From Paramarasmius palmivorus (lineage: Eukaryota; Basidiomycota; Agaricomycetes; Agaricales; Marasmiaceae), in NCBI GenBank assembly GCA_037176845.1, contig JAYKXP010000009.1, positions 310,001 through 374,000 of the forward strand: a stretch of 64,000 bases of DNA. Reading direction: 5' to 3'. The notes below the pieces were generated by a model that saw only the letters and a list, made by a program, of their open reading frames with translations, was not told where the DNA came from and ran no database searches. Below are positions 30,448-43,577 of this stretch, one piece after another (position 1 is the first letter of the stretch; every line of letters starts with the position of its first letter). Made by a program: the position numbers and the translations under genes.

Positions 30448-33045
30448 TCATAGATGTGCGCTAAAGAACTCCGCTAACCGTCGTATTGTCAGTAACGATT
30501 TAAAGACAGGTCAACAAGTACATACCCAAAGCGAATGCAGATCTCTTGTAATGCCGCTCCAAGCTGGTGTAGTTAACGTACTGGATACCAAATCTGTAAA
30601 AAGAAAGATCAGGATGAGTCTATTTGTAGCAAGAAAGGTGGGCCCACCTTGTACTCAACCCGCTAGTCCATTCCATGTTGTCAACCATAGCTAGTCCCAG
30701 GACTATTTTAGTTTCGTAAACGCCAGTCACCAATTTGGATGCTCACCCCAGGCAAATATACCGGCGATTGGAAGTTTATCTTCATGTATCGCGAGTAATA
30801 CCTCTCCTAGGTATGCCATATAATAGTCTTTTGACTCATTAGCACCGTGGTCAATAAGATCGGGAAGGTGTACCTACTGGTTCGCGCCACATCCTCCGTA
30901 ATCCTGTACAGTTCCTGTGGCTCTCGAATACCCTCAAAAGGCTCCGCAAATCCAAATTCAGCAATGTACTGCAAATATGTCGATCCCGATACACAGAGCA
31001 AGATTTCCATAAAAAACACGCACCATCTTGTTCGTTGGCCACCGCTTTTGCAGCTCTGAGAAATAAGGCCGCAATTGAAAAGGTGTCACCTGTAACCATT
31101 CAGTCCTTGGGTCTGATGAGATTCCGATCGCCCAACCAGCATCCGAGTCAAATTCCTTCACGACATTGCACGTCGGCCAGAGCGGGTTTGAGGGATTGGA
31201 AACACATGCTTCTATGCCTTCCTCGGGAGCAGAGACATATTGCGAGCGATACGAGTCAATGGCGTAAAAGTCGGCCGAACCTTCGAAGACAATCAGGTCG
31301 AGTACAAGTGTGCATAATAATGGATTACATACCCAGGATGTCGTTCTTCTCTTCTTCAGTGAACCTTGGCAAATAGTCCTCCGACAGTGTATCCGTCAGG
31401 ATTTTCGGCCAGTCACCCTTGTATACAGGGTCCGAGAATATCCCGATTTGAAAAGCAGCATGTCGCTCTACTGCTTCAGCATCCTCCGTTGAATTGGCTC
31501 GCCATGCAGTCCCGCTATTTTGGTGTAAGTAAAGAAACAGAAGAGGGACAGACGACATACACGAAATTATCATTCTTAAATGCAATCTCCCCTGTAATGT
31601 TCTTTTCCCTGAACGCTTTGACTGCACCAGCATGTGCCTTGACTAGAAATAATGAAAAGAATGAACATCCATTCAAAGGATCATCGGAAACAACTCACGT
31701 AGATTGTACGAGCAGCGGTAAGCAGCATTTGACGAATTCACGCCGACAGGGAACGAGATATCTAGTGGATGTCAGATTTAGAGTTGAACCGCCACAAGAC
31801 GGAAACATTCACGCACTAAGAGCGGCGACCTGACCACAGAACACAGCCGGTTCATTGAAAGTATACCTGGAAAAGATGAGCCTCGGTTAGACATGTATAG
31901 TACGAGGACCAACCATGTTTTTACTCTTCCATTGTACGCTTCAAACACCGTTGTTGCATAGCTATATGTCATTGTATGTCAGATCGCGATTAGGCGCCAA
32001 AGGTCTCAAGAGACATACTTAACAAAGTCATTCACTATTTCGCCCGACACGAATCCCCCATAGGAGAGCTGTAAGGCCAGAGGTGTATCCCAGTGAAAAA
32101 GAGTAACCACAGGCGCGACACCAAGTTGTAACGAGTAGTCAATGACTGAAGGTAGAACGTCAGCTCGCGATTGACTGTCAGAAGTAGTGCTTCCATACGG
32201 TCGGAGTAATGATCCAGCCCTGCCTGGTTTACAGGTGAATCGGCTGCACCGAAAGGGAATATTCTTGCCCACGAAATACTGTCATCTTCGTTAACCAGCT
32301 GCTAACATGATCCAACGTGCCAATACCTACGAGAACGAGTGAGCATTCACCCCCAGCGCGGCAACCCTAGCGGTATCTTCCTTGTATAAGAAATACTGCA
32401 AATCCGCGATATCGGCTGAAAGGGGTAGATGAGATGCTTGAAAAAGAACGAATAGACGTAGACAAAAATACCTGTTGTGTTATCGACCACCGCCCCGGGC
32501 TGATGCGTGATAAAGTCCCACACCGAAGGCCCCTTCCCTTCATCTTTGACTGCTCCCTCGACCTGAAAAGCGGCGGTATCAACGCCAAAAATGAAGCCTT
32601 CAGGAAATTTGAGATCGGGCAAAATATTCTTGGGCTCCGGGGAGAACCACGACGGATATAAAGGTGGAGGCGGTGATGGAAGTGGGATAGGAAGTTCAGG
32701 AACACGCGTTGTCGTGAATGGAGGTGGAGTGACGGGTCCCACCTGTCAGTTCTCCTTATGAGATAGGCCACGTTTAGCAATATGCAGGACACTGACCACA
32801 TCCCACAACCGATCCAAATCTTCAGGCGAATAATTGGGTCCAATGGTGGCGCTAGCGCTTGCTGTTGCGGTCACTGCCGAGCTGCTGAATGTTGTAATAG
32901 ATGCTGTTGCAATGCTAGAGGATAGACTAGATTCGCCGATAGAAGTGGATTGTGAGAAGGAAAACGAGGCGTCGCTGGAGTTGCTTGTGAAAGCCCCAGA
33001 GACGCGTAGAAAAAGGGGTAGCATCAGGAAAGCAAACATCGACAT
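30448..33045 (-). CDS. Secreted GH1 beta-glucosidase-type glycosidase (copy c)
   Basis: The ATG at 33045 ([20 protein letters not shown]; a second Met at 33039) encodes a signal peptide, followed by a Ser-rich stretch and [10 protein letters not shown]. Catalytic barrel: [16 protein letters not shown], acid/base Glu in [11 protein letters not shown], nucleophile Glu in [13 protein letters not shown] (about 30925-30970), last exon AEFFSAHL with stop at 30448-30450. It shares intron positions with copies a and b. The usual Tyr of the N-terminal signature is Phe here (AAFQVEG). The linker is richer in Ser/Thr/Ala than in copy b and probably O-glycosylated. Appears intact. Confidence 0.85.
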
Positions 33046-34102
33046 GATATGCTGCTGGTGATCGTCTGACGTCGCTGCTTTATAGTCGAGAGACGGCAGC
33101 TAATGGCAGTCAAATGACCAATTTTCGTTATTCGAAGTGGAATGAGAAGGATACGATTCTGATTAGAAGCTGAACGTCATTGTTTCGTCTTGATACACGC
33201 GTCTGAGAGACGACTAGAAAAGTGTTGGATTCATGAACCATGTTAATCTGTCGTGTACAAGTATTCGTGTCGGCCTTCCACTAACCACCACCATGGGCAG
33301 TGAATGCGTCACTGCAGAAGCTTGTAGATCTTTGGCAACGTTATACCTCGGTCACTTGGTTCTGAATACGCATGGCCTTGAATAAAAGAGGTAGGATTCT
33401 AGGTCAATTTGATCACGCACCGGTCCCCGGCCCCAGTACATTGCATTTTCGCTGTCTCTAGCACCAAGAAGACGAGTAAAATCCCGAGAGAAGGGACCGT
33501 GCTGAGTATAGCTCAGCGAGTCAGCGAGCTGCAGATGAGGAACGAAACAAGGTGCACGCCTGCACGTGACCTCGATTCTGCTTTCCTTCCTGCCATCACC
33601 GTCTGTTAGTCTGAGCTTTCCGTTCAGTCCATGTTTTTGAACCTCCAGAGTCCGCCAACGAATACCACCAAGTATGTCACAGCAGAACTAGCCATAACCC
33701 CAGTCAGTAAATTATCCAAGTTTCCTGACACTTGATTTACCTCATCGTGAATAGTCTTCTCTGAAATCTCACATGTCGTGGAGCTTCTTGTCAAACCCTG
33801 AGGACATGAATGAAGATAGCTGATTCAAGTCCCAGCAACAAACACCTCTACAGAACAAGTGACGCGCTGTAGCTCAATTAACAGGACGAGACGCCTCGTA
33901 ATATTCCCTTGTCATTTCGGAGAAAGCTGCTTTTCGAACGTGTCATTCAGGTGCCTTTCGGGTGCCTTCTGATAGCAGTCATTTATGCATATGGAGCCAT
34001 TTACTCACGGATGGCCTTCGGGTTCTCACATGGTCCTGGGATTCCGGATAAGAGAGGGTTAGCCTAGCTCTCTGACACTTCCATTCCTCTACAAACAACG
34101 AT
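33046..34102. other. Bidirectional promoter region between GH1 copy c and BVMO copy 6
   Basis: About 1 kb between divergent starts. No gene recognised. The tandem BVMO element TGTCAACTGACA was not seen here. Confidence 0.45.
33079..33084 (-). promoter_or_regulatory. TATA box of GH1 copy c
   Basis: TATAAA on the minus strand, 34 bp ahead of the ATG at 33045, in the context CTCGACTATAAA. Confidence 0.5.
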
Positions 34103-35903
34103 ATGGGTCTACACAAGGAAGAGCTCGAACTTGATGTCCTCATTGTCGGCGCCGGGTTTGGCGGACTCTACCAACTCCATCATTTCCGAAAGCTCGGTTA
34201 TTCCGTCAAAATCTTCGAAGCTGGAAGTCAGATGGGCGGAGTGTGGTACTGGAATTGCTATCCTGGTGAGCTAAAAGCATACACACTCACCTATCCCTTG
34301 CGATTAACCTCGATATCAGGAGCACGAGTCGACAGTCCTACCCCAATCTATGCATTTTCTTTCGAGGAGGTTTGGAAAGACTGGACCTGGACAGAACGAT
34401 TCCCCGGCTGGCAAGAGCTACGCGCATATTTTAGGCATGTAGACCAGAAGTTACACTTGTCCAAGGATGTTTATTTCAATACCCGAGTCACCCAGGCACG
34501 CTGGGATGCCACGAGACAGCGGTGGTTGGTCAGGTCCGAAAACGGCATAGCGGCACATGCGCGCTTTCTGGTGCTTACTGTGGGATTTGCTTCCAAACCC
34601 TACATCCCAGCCTTTAAAGGTGTGGATAGGTACGAAGGAGTCTGTCACCATACAGCCCAATGGCCCGACGGAGGTGTCGACCTCAAGGGCAAAAAAGTGG
34701 CAGTGATCGGTACGGGAGCGAGCGGGGTGCAGGTCGTACAACAATTAGGAGAGGAAAGAGAAGTTGAACATTTGACTGTGTACCAACGTACACCCAATAT
34801 TGCGATCCCTATGAGGCAGTGCAGTCTAGATGTTAAAGCACAAGAGGAAAACAAGGAGTTGTATCCTGTTATATTCCGTAGGAGGCTACAAACATATAGT
34901 ACGTCGTCTAATTCTGTCCACAACTGCAGTCGGTAATTTATAACTTCTAAGGCGGGATGATAATGAGCCGTTCCCTCAAACCATACTACTCCATGACCCC
35001 AGAAGAACGCATCCTCGCCCTCGAAGACGCCTACGCTAGAGGCAGCTTCGAATTCCTTTCCACAATCTGCATCGATCTTACCACAAACAAAGCAGCCAAC
35101 TCCGAAGTATACCAATTTTGGCGCAAGAAGACGAGGGCTCGAATCCGCGATCCCCGAATGCAGGATATACTTGCACCACGTGCTGCTCCTCATCCAATGG
35201 GCGCTAGAAGGCATTCTCTTGAACAGAGTTACTACGAGGTGTTCAACCTTCCCAACGTCGATCTCGTCGATACAAGCGAGACTCCGATAACGCAATTCGT
35301 GCCGAAGGGTATCCTCACGTCCGACGGGATAGAACGCGAATTCGATGTGATCATCTTTGCTACAGGATTTGATAGCGTCACGGGCGGCATAACTCAGATA
35401 GACATCCGAGGTGTAGATGGGAGTTCTATTGCGGATAAGTGGAAGAACGGAGTATATACTAATCTCGGCATGACGACTTCCAATTTTCCCAACATGTTTT
35501 TCGTGTATGGTCCACAGTCACCAACAGCATTTGCGAATGGACCGAGCTGTGTGGTATGTTATCTAAGCTGCCCTTTGATCGGCATATTGAACAAGTTCGA
35601 CAGGAAATTCAGGGCAATTGGATCATGGAATGCATCAAGTACATGATAGACAACAAGCATCCGTCTATTGAGGCGACTAAAGAGGCGGAGCAACGTTGGC
35701 GAGACCTCGTCTTCTCAATATGGGATCAGTCACTCTTAAGAGAGGGCCGATCGTGGTGGAATGGCGCAAATATACCGGGGAAAGTGATAGAGCCGTTGAA
35801 CTTTGGTGGAGGCCTTGATTATTACGCCCGCCAGTGTCAGGATTCGGCGAAGAATGGTTATGAGGGATTCCGGATTCCTACGCTTGTACGAACAAAGATG
35901 TGA
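34103..35903 (+). CDS. Flavin-dependent monooxygenase, BVMO type (copy 6)
   Basis: [21 protein letters not shown] opens the FAD fold. Then [21 protein letters not shown], fingerprint YEGVCHHTAQWP, VIGTGASGVQV, FATGFDSVTGG, FPNMFFVYGPQSPTAFANGP, and a last exon from EIQGNWIMEC to LVRTKM, stop TGA 35901-35903. Subfamily of copies 1 and 2: no micro-exon, Cys in NCYPG. The first intron (54 nt, from about 34266) is a multiple of three and contains no stop, so an unspliced mRNA would encode an 18-residue insert inside the BVMO motif. The fingerprint starts with Tyr instead of Phe, as in copy 2. Cytosolic; substrate unknown. Convergent with the glutamate dehydrogenase gene. Confidence 0.88.
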
Positions 35904-36216
35904 GGACGGACTGTAGAATGTACACGTTCAGCCTAACTAATCGACAACCTACTGTATCGAGTCAAAGCACGGAACGCAATTACCATATGACATGACAATC
36001 ACGGTATCGATGGCACCCAAGTTGAGATCAGAATTATTATTTTGTCAATGTTACAGAATGGTATTGTATTTAGCTTCATTCCTTCCTTCTTGTCTTCTAC
36101 TGTCGTCTTTCTATTTCACAACCTTTACACTGCATCCATAGAACCAAAGAAAGAGAATTAGGCGAATGTACGAGGTGAATACTTCTTGTTTTGATGCGCC
36201 AAAGGTCCTTACTCGC
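35904..36216. other. Intergenic between convergent BVMO 6 and GDH genes
   Basis: About 310 bp of shared 3' flank. Nothing further recognised. Confidence 0.6.
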
Positions 36217-39200
36217 TTACTTAGCGAGGTCTCTAGCAAAGTGGAAGAAGTCGACGCTCGATGCGTGAACACCGTACTTGTAGATCTGCACCAAGGAATC
36301 AACAATCAAGAAGCCACACATCAACAGTAACACTTACAAAGTGACTCGCAACCCAGCTCGAGAACAACGCCCGCTGGTATGTTTCAGGCAACCTCTTCAA
36401 CAGAACATCCAAGCCAATCTCATCAACCAACGTCTTAGGGATTGCTCGCCTCATGACACCATTCCTGCTCGGCTCATCCTCAAACAGATCGCTAGCCTCC
36501 AACTCGGCTTGCAACGCGTTCAATGTCGAACTCAATTCGTCTGAGATCGCCGTACGGGTCTTACTGCCCTGTGCTCTTGTGTGTTCACGCCAGATGCACT
36601 GGAACTCGGCGGCGGCATTCTCGGTGATCTTTTGTTGTATATCCTTAACGTAAGACTTGTAGAATGGAGAGGGTTGACCGTCCTTGAAGATCATGAGGTT
36701 GGTGTATTCGTCGTTGGCGAGAGCAAGACCAGCGAGGACTTCAAGGGATGATGATGTGACACCACCTAGAACATTGAATAAGCATCATCCCCTTAGTTAT
36801 CAGAAGAGTTTGACACACCCTTGTTGGTACTCGAGTCCTTGAAGACGATGACCTTCCTCTTCTCAAGGAAGATCCTAGCCTGCTGCGTCAAGAACAGATT
36901 GGCTCCCTCCACAATGTACTTGTAATGTGGTTTGCCATCGGCATCGAAAAGCGCGTGCATGTTCGAGATATTGATTGCTTCAGGCCTGTTTCCTCGAGTT
37001 AGCACATCACTTAGCCATAGAACAGAAACAGGCAAACGTACCTTCCACCACAGGGAACAAAGATATCAGACTTGAACCTCAGATGAGCTGCATTCCTGAA
37101 GTCGGTTCCGTCCAGAACAACCTCTCCGGAAGGCAACTTGATATCCTGGTCTTCCACCTTTACAAGGTACCCATCCTTGCTCAACTTGCTGAGATCAAAG
37201 TGACCCACGGGAACACGCAATTTGGCGAGACGGATGAGTTCCTCGCGGTTCAGACCTTGTGGGTCTGCAAGAACACCCGATCCATCAATGATGGCGACGG
37301 TCTTGTCGGAGGAAAGGAGGATCTCATCTATAGTGCTGCAAGTCAGACATGATGTTACTAGAGGTTAGAAATACACGTACTGGATCCTAAATCACCATCA
37401 GGACCACCAGTCTGCACCTTGGTGACATCCTTCTCCCTCAAGCCGAGTTGCTTGTAGATACCGAGCACATACTGTCTAATCGACAACGAGGTCATTCCAT
37501 AAGTATCGTGAGGAACACCCCCGAGTCTCTCAGCGCTCTTGCCGGTAGTGAAAGACTTCCACCATGTCTCAGCACCGCGGGAGCGAGCATGAACTGTAGT
37601 AGTCATATAATGTTAGCATGCGCTATGCATTCCATAAGCATATAACACCTACGAGCAGCCCAGTCCATCATATCCGCAGTTCCTTCGTCAGGTCCGAAGA
37701 ACAAGAGCTCGGGCTTGCCATACAAGTCGACCAGCTGTTCCTTGATTCCCGGTGTCTGACCAGGAATCAATAGATCGATCATGGCATCTACATACTTTTC
37801 AAAGCACAGACGGGGAGTAGCCCCGATCCTTTACGACGGCATATGTCAGCCAATACAGTGAGTCACGACTAGAAAGGTACCCACGAAGGCAAGATGGTAC
37901 CCTTGGCACCTCCTTCTGGAATGTCCTTGTTCTTTAGGTTCTGGGTGCTTGCGAGATTGTAGTTCTCATCAAACAGCATGCGCTGATTGATCGAGTATGT
38001 CTCTCTGTTCCTTGACATGACCAGACGGATACCCCCACGAGCGACATCCCTGAATCGAATGTGGAAGCCACGGAACTCGTTACCTATACAGAACTGAGCA
38101 AAAGCACCAAACTGCTTGCAAATTGCACGAACCAATGACGAGGAACATCCCATATGGCTTATTCGGGTACTCCACTTCTGGTAGGAAATCGGGCGCCATA
38201 CGGAAGGATAACGCAACCTTCGTCGGTTGGTAAAAGTTTGTCTTAAGCACATGCCTTTCCGAGGTATACGTTAGACGAGTCCGACAACGCCGAAGTAGGT
38301 TGCTCACCTGTTGAAGACGAGGAAGCTCTCCAAAACCTGCAAGTCATGCTTATTCGGAACTGTACGTCTAATCTTGTCGTACAGCTCTTCGTCGTTCAAC
38401 GGTTGCACAGTCTGCAGCCGCTGATAAGACAGAGTTGGCATGAGCTCGGCGCTATCGGCCGCGGGGTAGTGAATCATGGCGAAATGAACATAAAGAAGAC
38501 GGATCTACGACGAACACGGTGTCTTCAGTAATCTATTGGACAGGACAGGCAGAAAGCTTACAAGAGATCCGTACTTGCCGATGACGTTCATGATACTTTC
38601 TCGGGTGAAAGTTTCCTCCCTGAATCGTCTCTTGATGTCGTTCAATACACTTGCGTGAGCGGGATCGTTTTCATCCAGCACTTGTTTGAGGGAAAGATAA
38701 GCTGGACCGAGTCGGTTGCAGAAATGTTGAGCAAAGATCCATCCGCAGTCTGTTCCAAACAAAGTTTTAGTATGAAGCTCAATGCCAATGAAGGGAGCGC
38801 CTCACAAGCATACGTAGCTTCTTGGACAGCATGACCACCTTCCCAATCCTCTCTGGCGTCCTTTTCGTTGGGGCCCTTGACGGGATAGAAGAATGGATTG
38901 TCGGGCAAGCAATACAATAGGGAAGCCTCCTTCATGACTTGGAAGATTGAATGCTCGATAGGTGGTGCAGTGGTGTTCGGGACTGGGTTGAGGTAGAGGG
39001 AAATGATGGTGATTCCATTCGAGAATTGCTCTAGAGTGTGAATGAGCACAATTGACACAGAAGAGCGGTCGAGAACACGTACCGACATACTTCCTGCTCG
39101 AGTAGAGGGAGTAGAAATGGTACAAGTTGGACAATGCGCTGAAGAATCGCGATGTACCGCCCATCTTGTAGCCGATGACAAGGCGTCGCTCGCGCGAGCC

Positions 39201-40076
39201 CTCGACCTCAAAGACCTCGATGACGGGACCATAACGCTTCTCAACCGACCACATAACCTAAATGACGCGCATATTAAGACAAATAGTCGCATCAACACGA
39301 GACAAATACTCACCCTCTGGTAGATGTCCAGAGTGTTCTCGGTGGCCTTGTCCAAAAAGACCTTGTCGCTGACAGAGCGAATATCGGTTCCTCTGCCTTC
39401 GGGGTCTTGCTTGCCCTTCAAATCTTCAGGGAAGACACATTTCGTGACAAAGTAGCATCGGAGCTGCTGTGAAGCCGTTGCAGACACTGAGCCTGCAGAA
39501 CGGAATGTTTCGAGACGGTAGGCGTTGGTGGGTGTCGAGTTGTCAAGGAAAAGGGTGTCAATTCTACCGCGATGATGATGAGATCAAAAGAAAGACTTGG
39601 AAAAAAGGCTATGACGCGTACCTTGGCTCACAGGTCGCACCGGGACCCTCGGTGGTCGTCAAACCTGGCGGACTGGTATGAATGAATGTAGCACCCTTTC
39701 CTTCCTCAATCTTCTCGAGATCGATGACGAGCTTGCTTGGATCGTGCTTGGTGTACGCCAAAATCTTTGCTCCAAACAACGCGATGATATGATCGCATAT
39801 CACGTTCTCGTTCTCGTTGGCGAAATAAGTGTCGTCGATGCCCAGATGCGAATAGAACCAGTTGACCTCATTGGCAACAAGCTCCTGGGGAACAAATCCC
39901 TTGGATGCGATGAGAGCTTGGACCTTTGCGCGCTGCGATTCCTTGCCCTTGAATACTGGGGTCGTGTAGCCTGGTTGATTGGCAACCTTGTGCAAGAGAG
40001 CAGCCTGAGCAGAGTCAGTCCTGTCTCCAGCACCTGGACGGGCCTGAGAAGGAATAGAAAGGTGGCTTGAGGACAT
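36217..40076 (-). CDS. NAD-specific glutamate dehydrogenase (large GDH2 type)
   Basis: Oxidatively deaminates glutamate to 2-oxoglutarate and ammonium with NAD+, a catabolic nitrogen and carbon enzyme. The ATG at 40076 gives MSSSHLSIPSQARPGAGD. Downstream exons contain FRGFHIRFRDVARGGIRLV, the active-site region KNKDIPEGGAKG, MRVPVGHFDLSKLS, DIFVPCGGR then PEAINISN, and YKYIVEGANLFLTQQAR with KVIVFKDSSTNKGGVTSSSLEVLAGLA (dinucleotide-binding half). The end is KYGVHASSVDFFHFARDLAK, TAA at 36217-36219. Roughly 1,050 residues, which fits the fungal large GDH, with about ten short introns. A TATATAAA lies about 44 bp ahead of the start. Long open frames on both strands inside this gene are coding shadows. 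Confidence 0.92.
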
Positions 40077-42297
40077 AAAGGTGGGTATGAAAGTAGGAAA
40101 AAATTATTCTGGGCGGTGCTTTATATATGTATCGCACGGACCATCTATCGGCTGTGTTACACCGAAGCACCGGCCTAATTTCTGGCACTCAGGGTCCCCC
40201 AAAAGGTTCAAACGTTCATCAGTACGACATCATAACACCTCATTCCACACGTAGCAAACAAGTACTCTTCTTTTCTCTCTCAGGATATTGCGTTGTTGAC
40301 CTGTTTTTTGCGAATTACTTTGCTCCTTTGCAAATTGCGAGTGGGGCTAAATTTTGGGGTACTTCGGAGATCCATCATCACATTCCGAAATCAAGTTCCA
40401 AGGCCAAGTTTTATTTCGAAAACTGACCATTTTGCTGACTTTTTACTGTTCCAGGCGTTTCCCGGTATTTCCTAAACGTTCGTTCATCAACATATCGATT
40501 ACTTCTTGATTACTTCTTTGCCGTTTGAAACGTTCTGAAGACGGACCAAGCCTTTCTTTACGGATAATAGCACCAGACGGGCACCCTAACGCTAGCAATA
40601 AGCCACACGTCGGTTCCTCGCTAACTAATGGATGGATCGACGTTTCACCCTCGCGGTCGGCAACCAGGTTCACATTTCGGACTTGTACCGCATTCCGCAC
40701 GGTCGAAACGCCAGAAAAACTCACCGCCCACGGATCTTATCCTTTCATCTCACTTGTCACACGGATACATTTCCCATCTAGCTGGAATACTGACACAACC
40801 ATGTATCGAGGAACCAGTCGGCACACGAGTAATAAAAATAGGTCTCTCCAGATGGCTACTTCAGAGCTTCGAGACGAAGTGGAGAACCTTAGAACCCCGA
40901 CGCGCCTTCTGAAGTCATCCTTGTGCGACACGGAACAACCATTTCTCATACGTGGCAAGCCGCGATTCCGAATGACATGGTGCCATGGTGAACCCCAGCT
41001 TTCTCGCGTTTATTTCACCCTATTACCCCGGACCCCGCATCTTGATTTTCTTGACCAGTCGCCCGTAACCCCGCAAACCGATTATCCACGGAGCATACAT
41101 ATGTATCAGCGTCCGTTCAAGCTTGGTTTTCAATGTCAAACAGGTACCAGTGACCCTCCTTCCAAGCCAGGGGTCCTCATTCATTTCGAACTTACCGGAC
41201 AGTAACACGTTTGAGTAACTGTAATGATCAACCACGTTTGGGGTTCAATTATATGCGATATATGCGATTCAAGCTCACGACAAGCCCCATGACCCGCTTG
41301 GCCTGGGTCCGATTGGATGAGTTCAATGGAACATCATCTGAACATTACCGGCTCTGTATTCGAAGACATGTTAAACCACACCTCCTGGGCTGCAGTTGAC
41401 GCGAACTTGAGGCGAAACCTAGCTTTTGGAAGCATTCTCTGCTTGCAATGACGTTCCGTAACACCACTACACTCCATTCATTTTATTCTACCGGTCCATA
41501 ATCCTCTCCTTTCATGCCGGACGACCTATTTTAAGCCACTTCCACAAGGTCCTCTGGCCTTCTCTCATTTCTCAGAAAGAGCTATACCTGGATTCTGTCC
41601 TTCTCAAACTCCCAGGTAACTCGAGAGCTGTAGAGGTGTCCCCAAATCAACCCAAACCACAACTCAAACCACTCCCAAGTTCTCCCACGCGAGAATCCAC
41701 AAACTCAGCTTTGACCTCCTGCCCCGGTGTCTTTCTATTCGGCGGATACGGTCGAATTCCCACTTGCCATGCTTATTCGTACCCGGACACGCGGACGAGA
41801 ACCAGGTTCCTCGAGATAAGCACGCCGAGGGTGCGAGAAGGCCGAGAACACAGCAAAGATAAGGACAGAGATAAGGAAATTCAGCGCCACATATGGACTT
41901 AAATGACCGTGTTTCGTCGTGCGTGGGATGGAGATACGTTTCTCAGGGAGGAAGGGTTGTCGTGGCAGGTCGTGAGTTGTTTCCTCCCGACGATATTTGC
42001 CTTGTAAGCGAAGCCGCTCAGAAGATACGCCCATTGAGGCACTGTAAAGCCAATTGTAGTTTGATTAATCAACACCTTCCGATATGTCCTATCGTCGTAC
42101 CGCTGTCTGTTCGTCGTCAACGGTAACATGTTTTATTTTGGGCGCTATAGCTCGGTCCTCTCGAGTACGATCACGGATTTAACGGGTGTATGTGTAGCAT
42201 ATATATATGCAATGTTCGTGTATATGTACAGATAATTCGAGATGATTCGCATGGTAACAGAAATCTAAGAGATAGAACATAAAGAAAGTCCAAACGC
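40077..42297. other. Long stretch without a recognised gene
   Basis: The GDH promoter occupies the left end. A plus-strand frame (40525-41205, about 226 codons, no ATG at its 5' end; first ATG-started part near 40852) has Ser/Thr/Pro/Arg-rich composition and no family motif, so it is probably chance or a relic. A 14-bp perfect palindrome GCATATATATATGC lies at 42197-42210, downstream of the next gene's stop. Confidence 0.4.
40120..40127 (-). promoter_or_regulatory. TATA box of the GDH gene
   Basis: TATATAAA on the minus strand, about 44 bp ahead of the ATG at 40076. Confidence 0.45.
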
Positions 42298-43577
42298 CTA
42301 CATCTTTTTCGGTGACCTCAACCCCAGCCTAACGAACATACCCCAAATTTCCTCATTAACGACCCTCGCCGTTACAGCACCTAAAGCCGACGAATGCAAC
42401 CCATCCGAAAACTTTCCGTGAAGCAACGGTAACCTCGCCTCCATGATATTCTCCAAAAACACTTTTGCAAAGTCTTCCTTCACACTATCCACTGCACCTG
42501 CAACGAACCTCACATTCGTCAACATTCCCTTCGAACGTAGGCATTCAGCAGCACACATCACAGTGCAAGTTGCGTACGCTCCTGGATCCAAATGATTTGC
42601 AGCTTGGAGCTTCCAAAAGATGCTATTGCCATCGCCGATGATCTCGACCATGACGCGCACAGCGACGACGGCTTCGTAGGTATGGACCCGTTTCATGATT
42701 GAGTCTATGCACTGGTGGAAGTGAAGGTGTTGCATAAATCCAACAGCGTAGAGATCTGCTATAAACGCACTGAGGCGAATGGACATTTGGACGTGAAGAT
42801 GGCGAACGTCTTCGTAAAAAAGACCATGCGTGGGCTGTGTGTATGCGTTCAGAGCCTAATTATGAACAAGGAACAGTGAAAACTTACTGGAATAGACCAT
42901 GCGCTGAGAAACAGTCCGATGGAATTTTCGACGAGAAATCCGCAGAATAAAGCGCCAGTCTCTTGTCCAAGAAACTGGAAGAAATAGTTGCACATATCGA
43001 TCGCGAAATCGACAACGCGTCGAATATCCTTGACACGTAGAACTGCTGAGCACATCGGAGTGACTGCTTGCCAAATCAACTCCCTCGTGAGTGCATGCAA
43101 GTCTTCGAGATTCCAATTGAGCTTGGTGTTTATCAAGCTAGAAGCAAGGGACTTATCCCTTCCGCCTGATTCGACGCCACGGCGAAGGTAGCCATACCAA
43201 TCACCATTGTAGCGATCCGTAAAGCTTGTGGAACTCTGAGAAACTTTGACTGGGGAATAGGCAATGTTGAGGGAAGTGCCAGCCAGCATATCGTAGTTCC
43301 CTGAGTCGACCTCCTGACGGTTCTCCCGAGGCAGAAACTCTGCGGCACAGGCATTCAGGCGCCGCGGGACTGGGGCCAGGATCTCTCGTGCACCGAGACT
43401 CTCAGCGCTCGAGAAAGTAGTTGCAGTGTGAGTGAGGGAAGGCGTCGAGGCAGCCGAAGTCGACGTAGAATTAGGGAGCAGGATACAGTAGAGGTCGAGG
43501 AAGAGCGGTTTGAGGTCTTCGGCCAGCGGGTGAGGCTGCTCGACGGAGGATGAGTTGGTAGGGGTTGTAGAGTTCAT
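42298..43577 (-). CDS. Uncharacterised helical protein, possibly MIF4G-like
   Basis: Two exons joined by one intron (exon 1 ends WSIP; exon 2 starts ALNAYTQPTHGLFYEDV) give about 410 residues. The N-terminus (about 90 residues) is Ser/Thr/Pro-rich and probably disordered. The rest is helical, for example LHALTRELIWQAV, VVDFAIDMCNYFFQFL, GFLVENSIGLFLSAW, RLSAFIADLYAVGFMQHLHFHQCID, EAVVAVRVMVEIIGDG. This pattern resembles MIF4G helical repeats of translation factors, but that is only a fold-level impression. The start at 43577 (MNSTTPTNSS) is preferred over the in-frame ATG at 43661, because a TATA box overlaps the latter. The stop is at 42298-42300, after RSPKKM. No signal peptide. Confidence 0.6.

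Noticed and set aside
38642..39487. Long (about 280 codons) alternative frame inside the GDH gene
   Set aside because: It overlaps verified GDH exons in another frame on the same strand and has no family motif, so it is a coding shadow.
40525..41205. Plus-strand open frame of about 226 codons
   Set aside because: It starts without ATG, has no recognisable motif and no splice context, and its Ser/Thr/Pro/Arg-rich composition fits a chance frame.
42197..42210. Perfect palindrome GCATATATATATGC
   Set aside because: Simple AT repeat in a 3' flank; too low in complexity to call a functional site.
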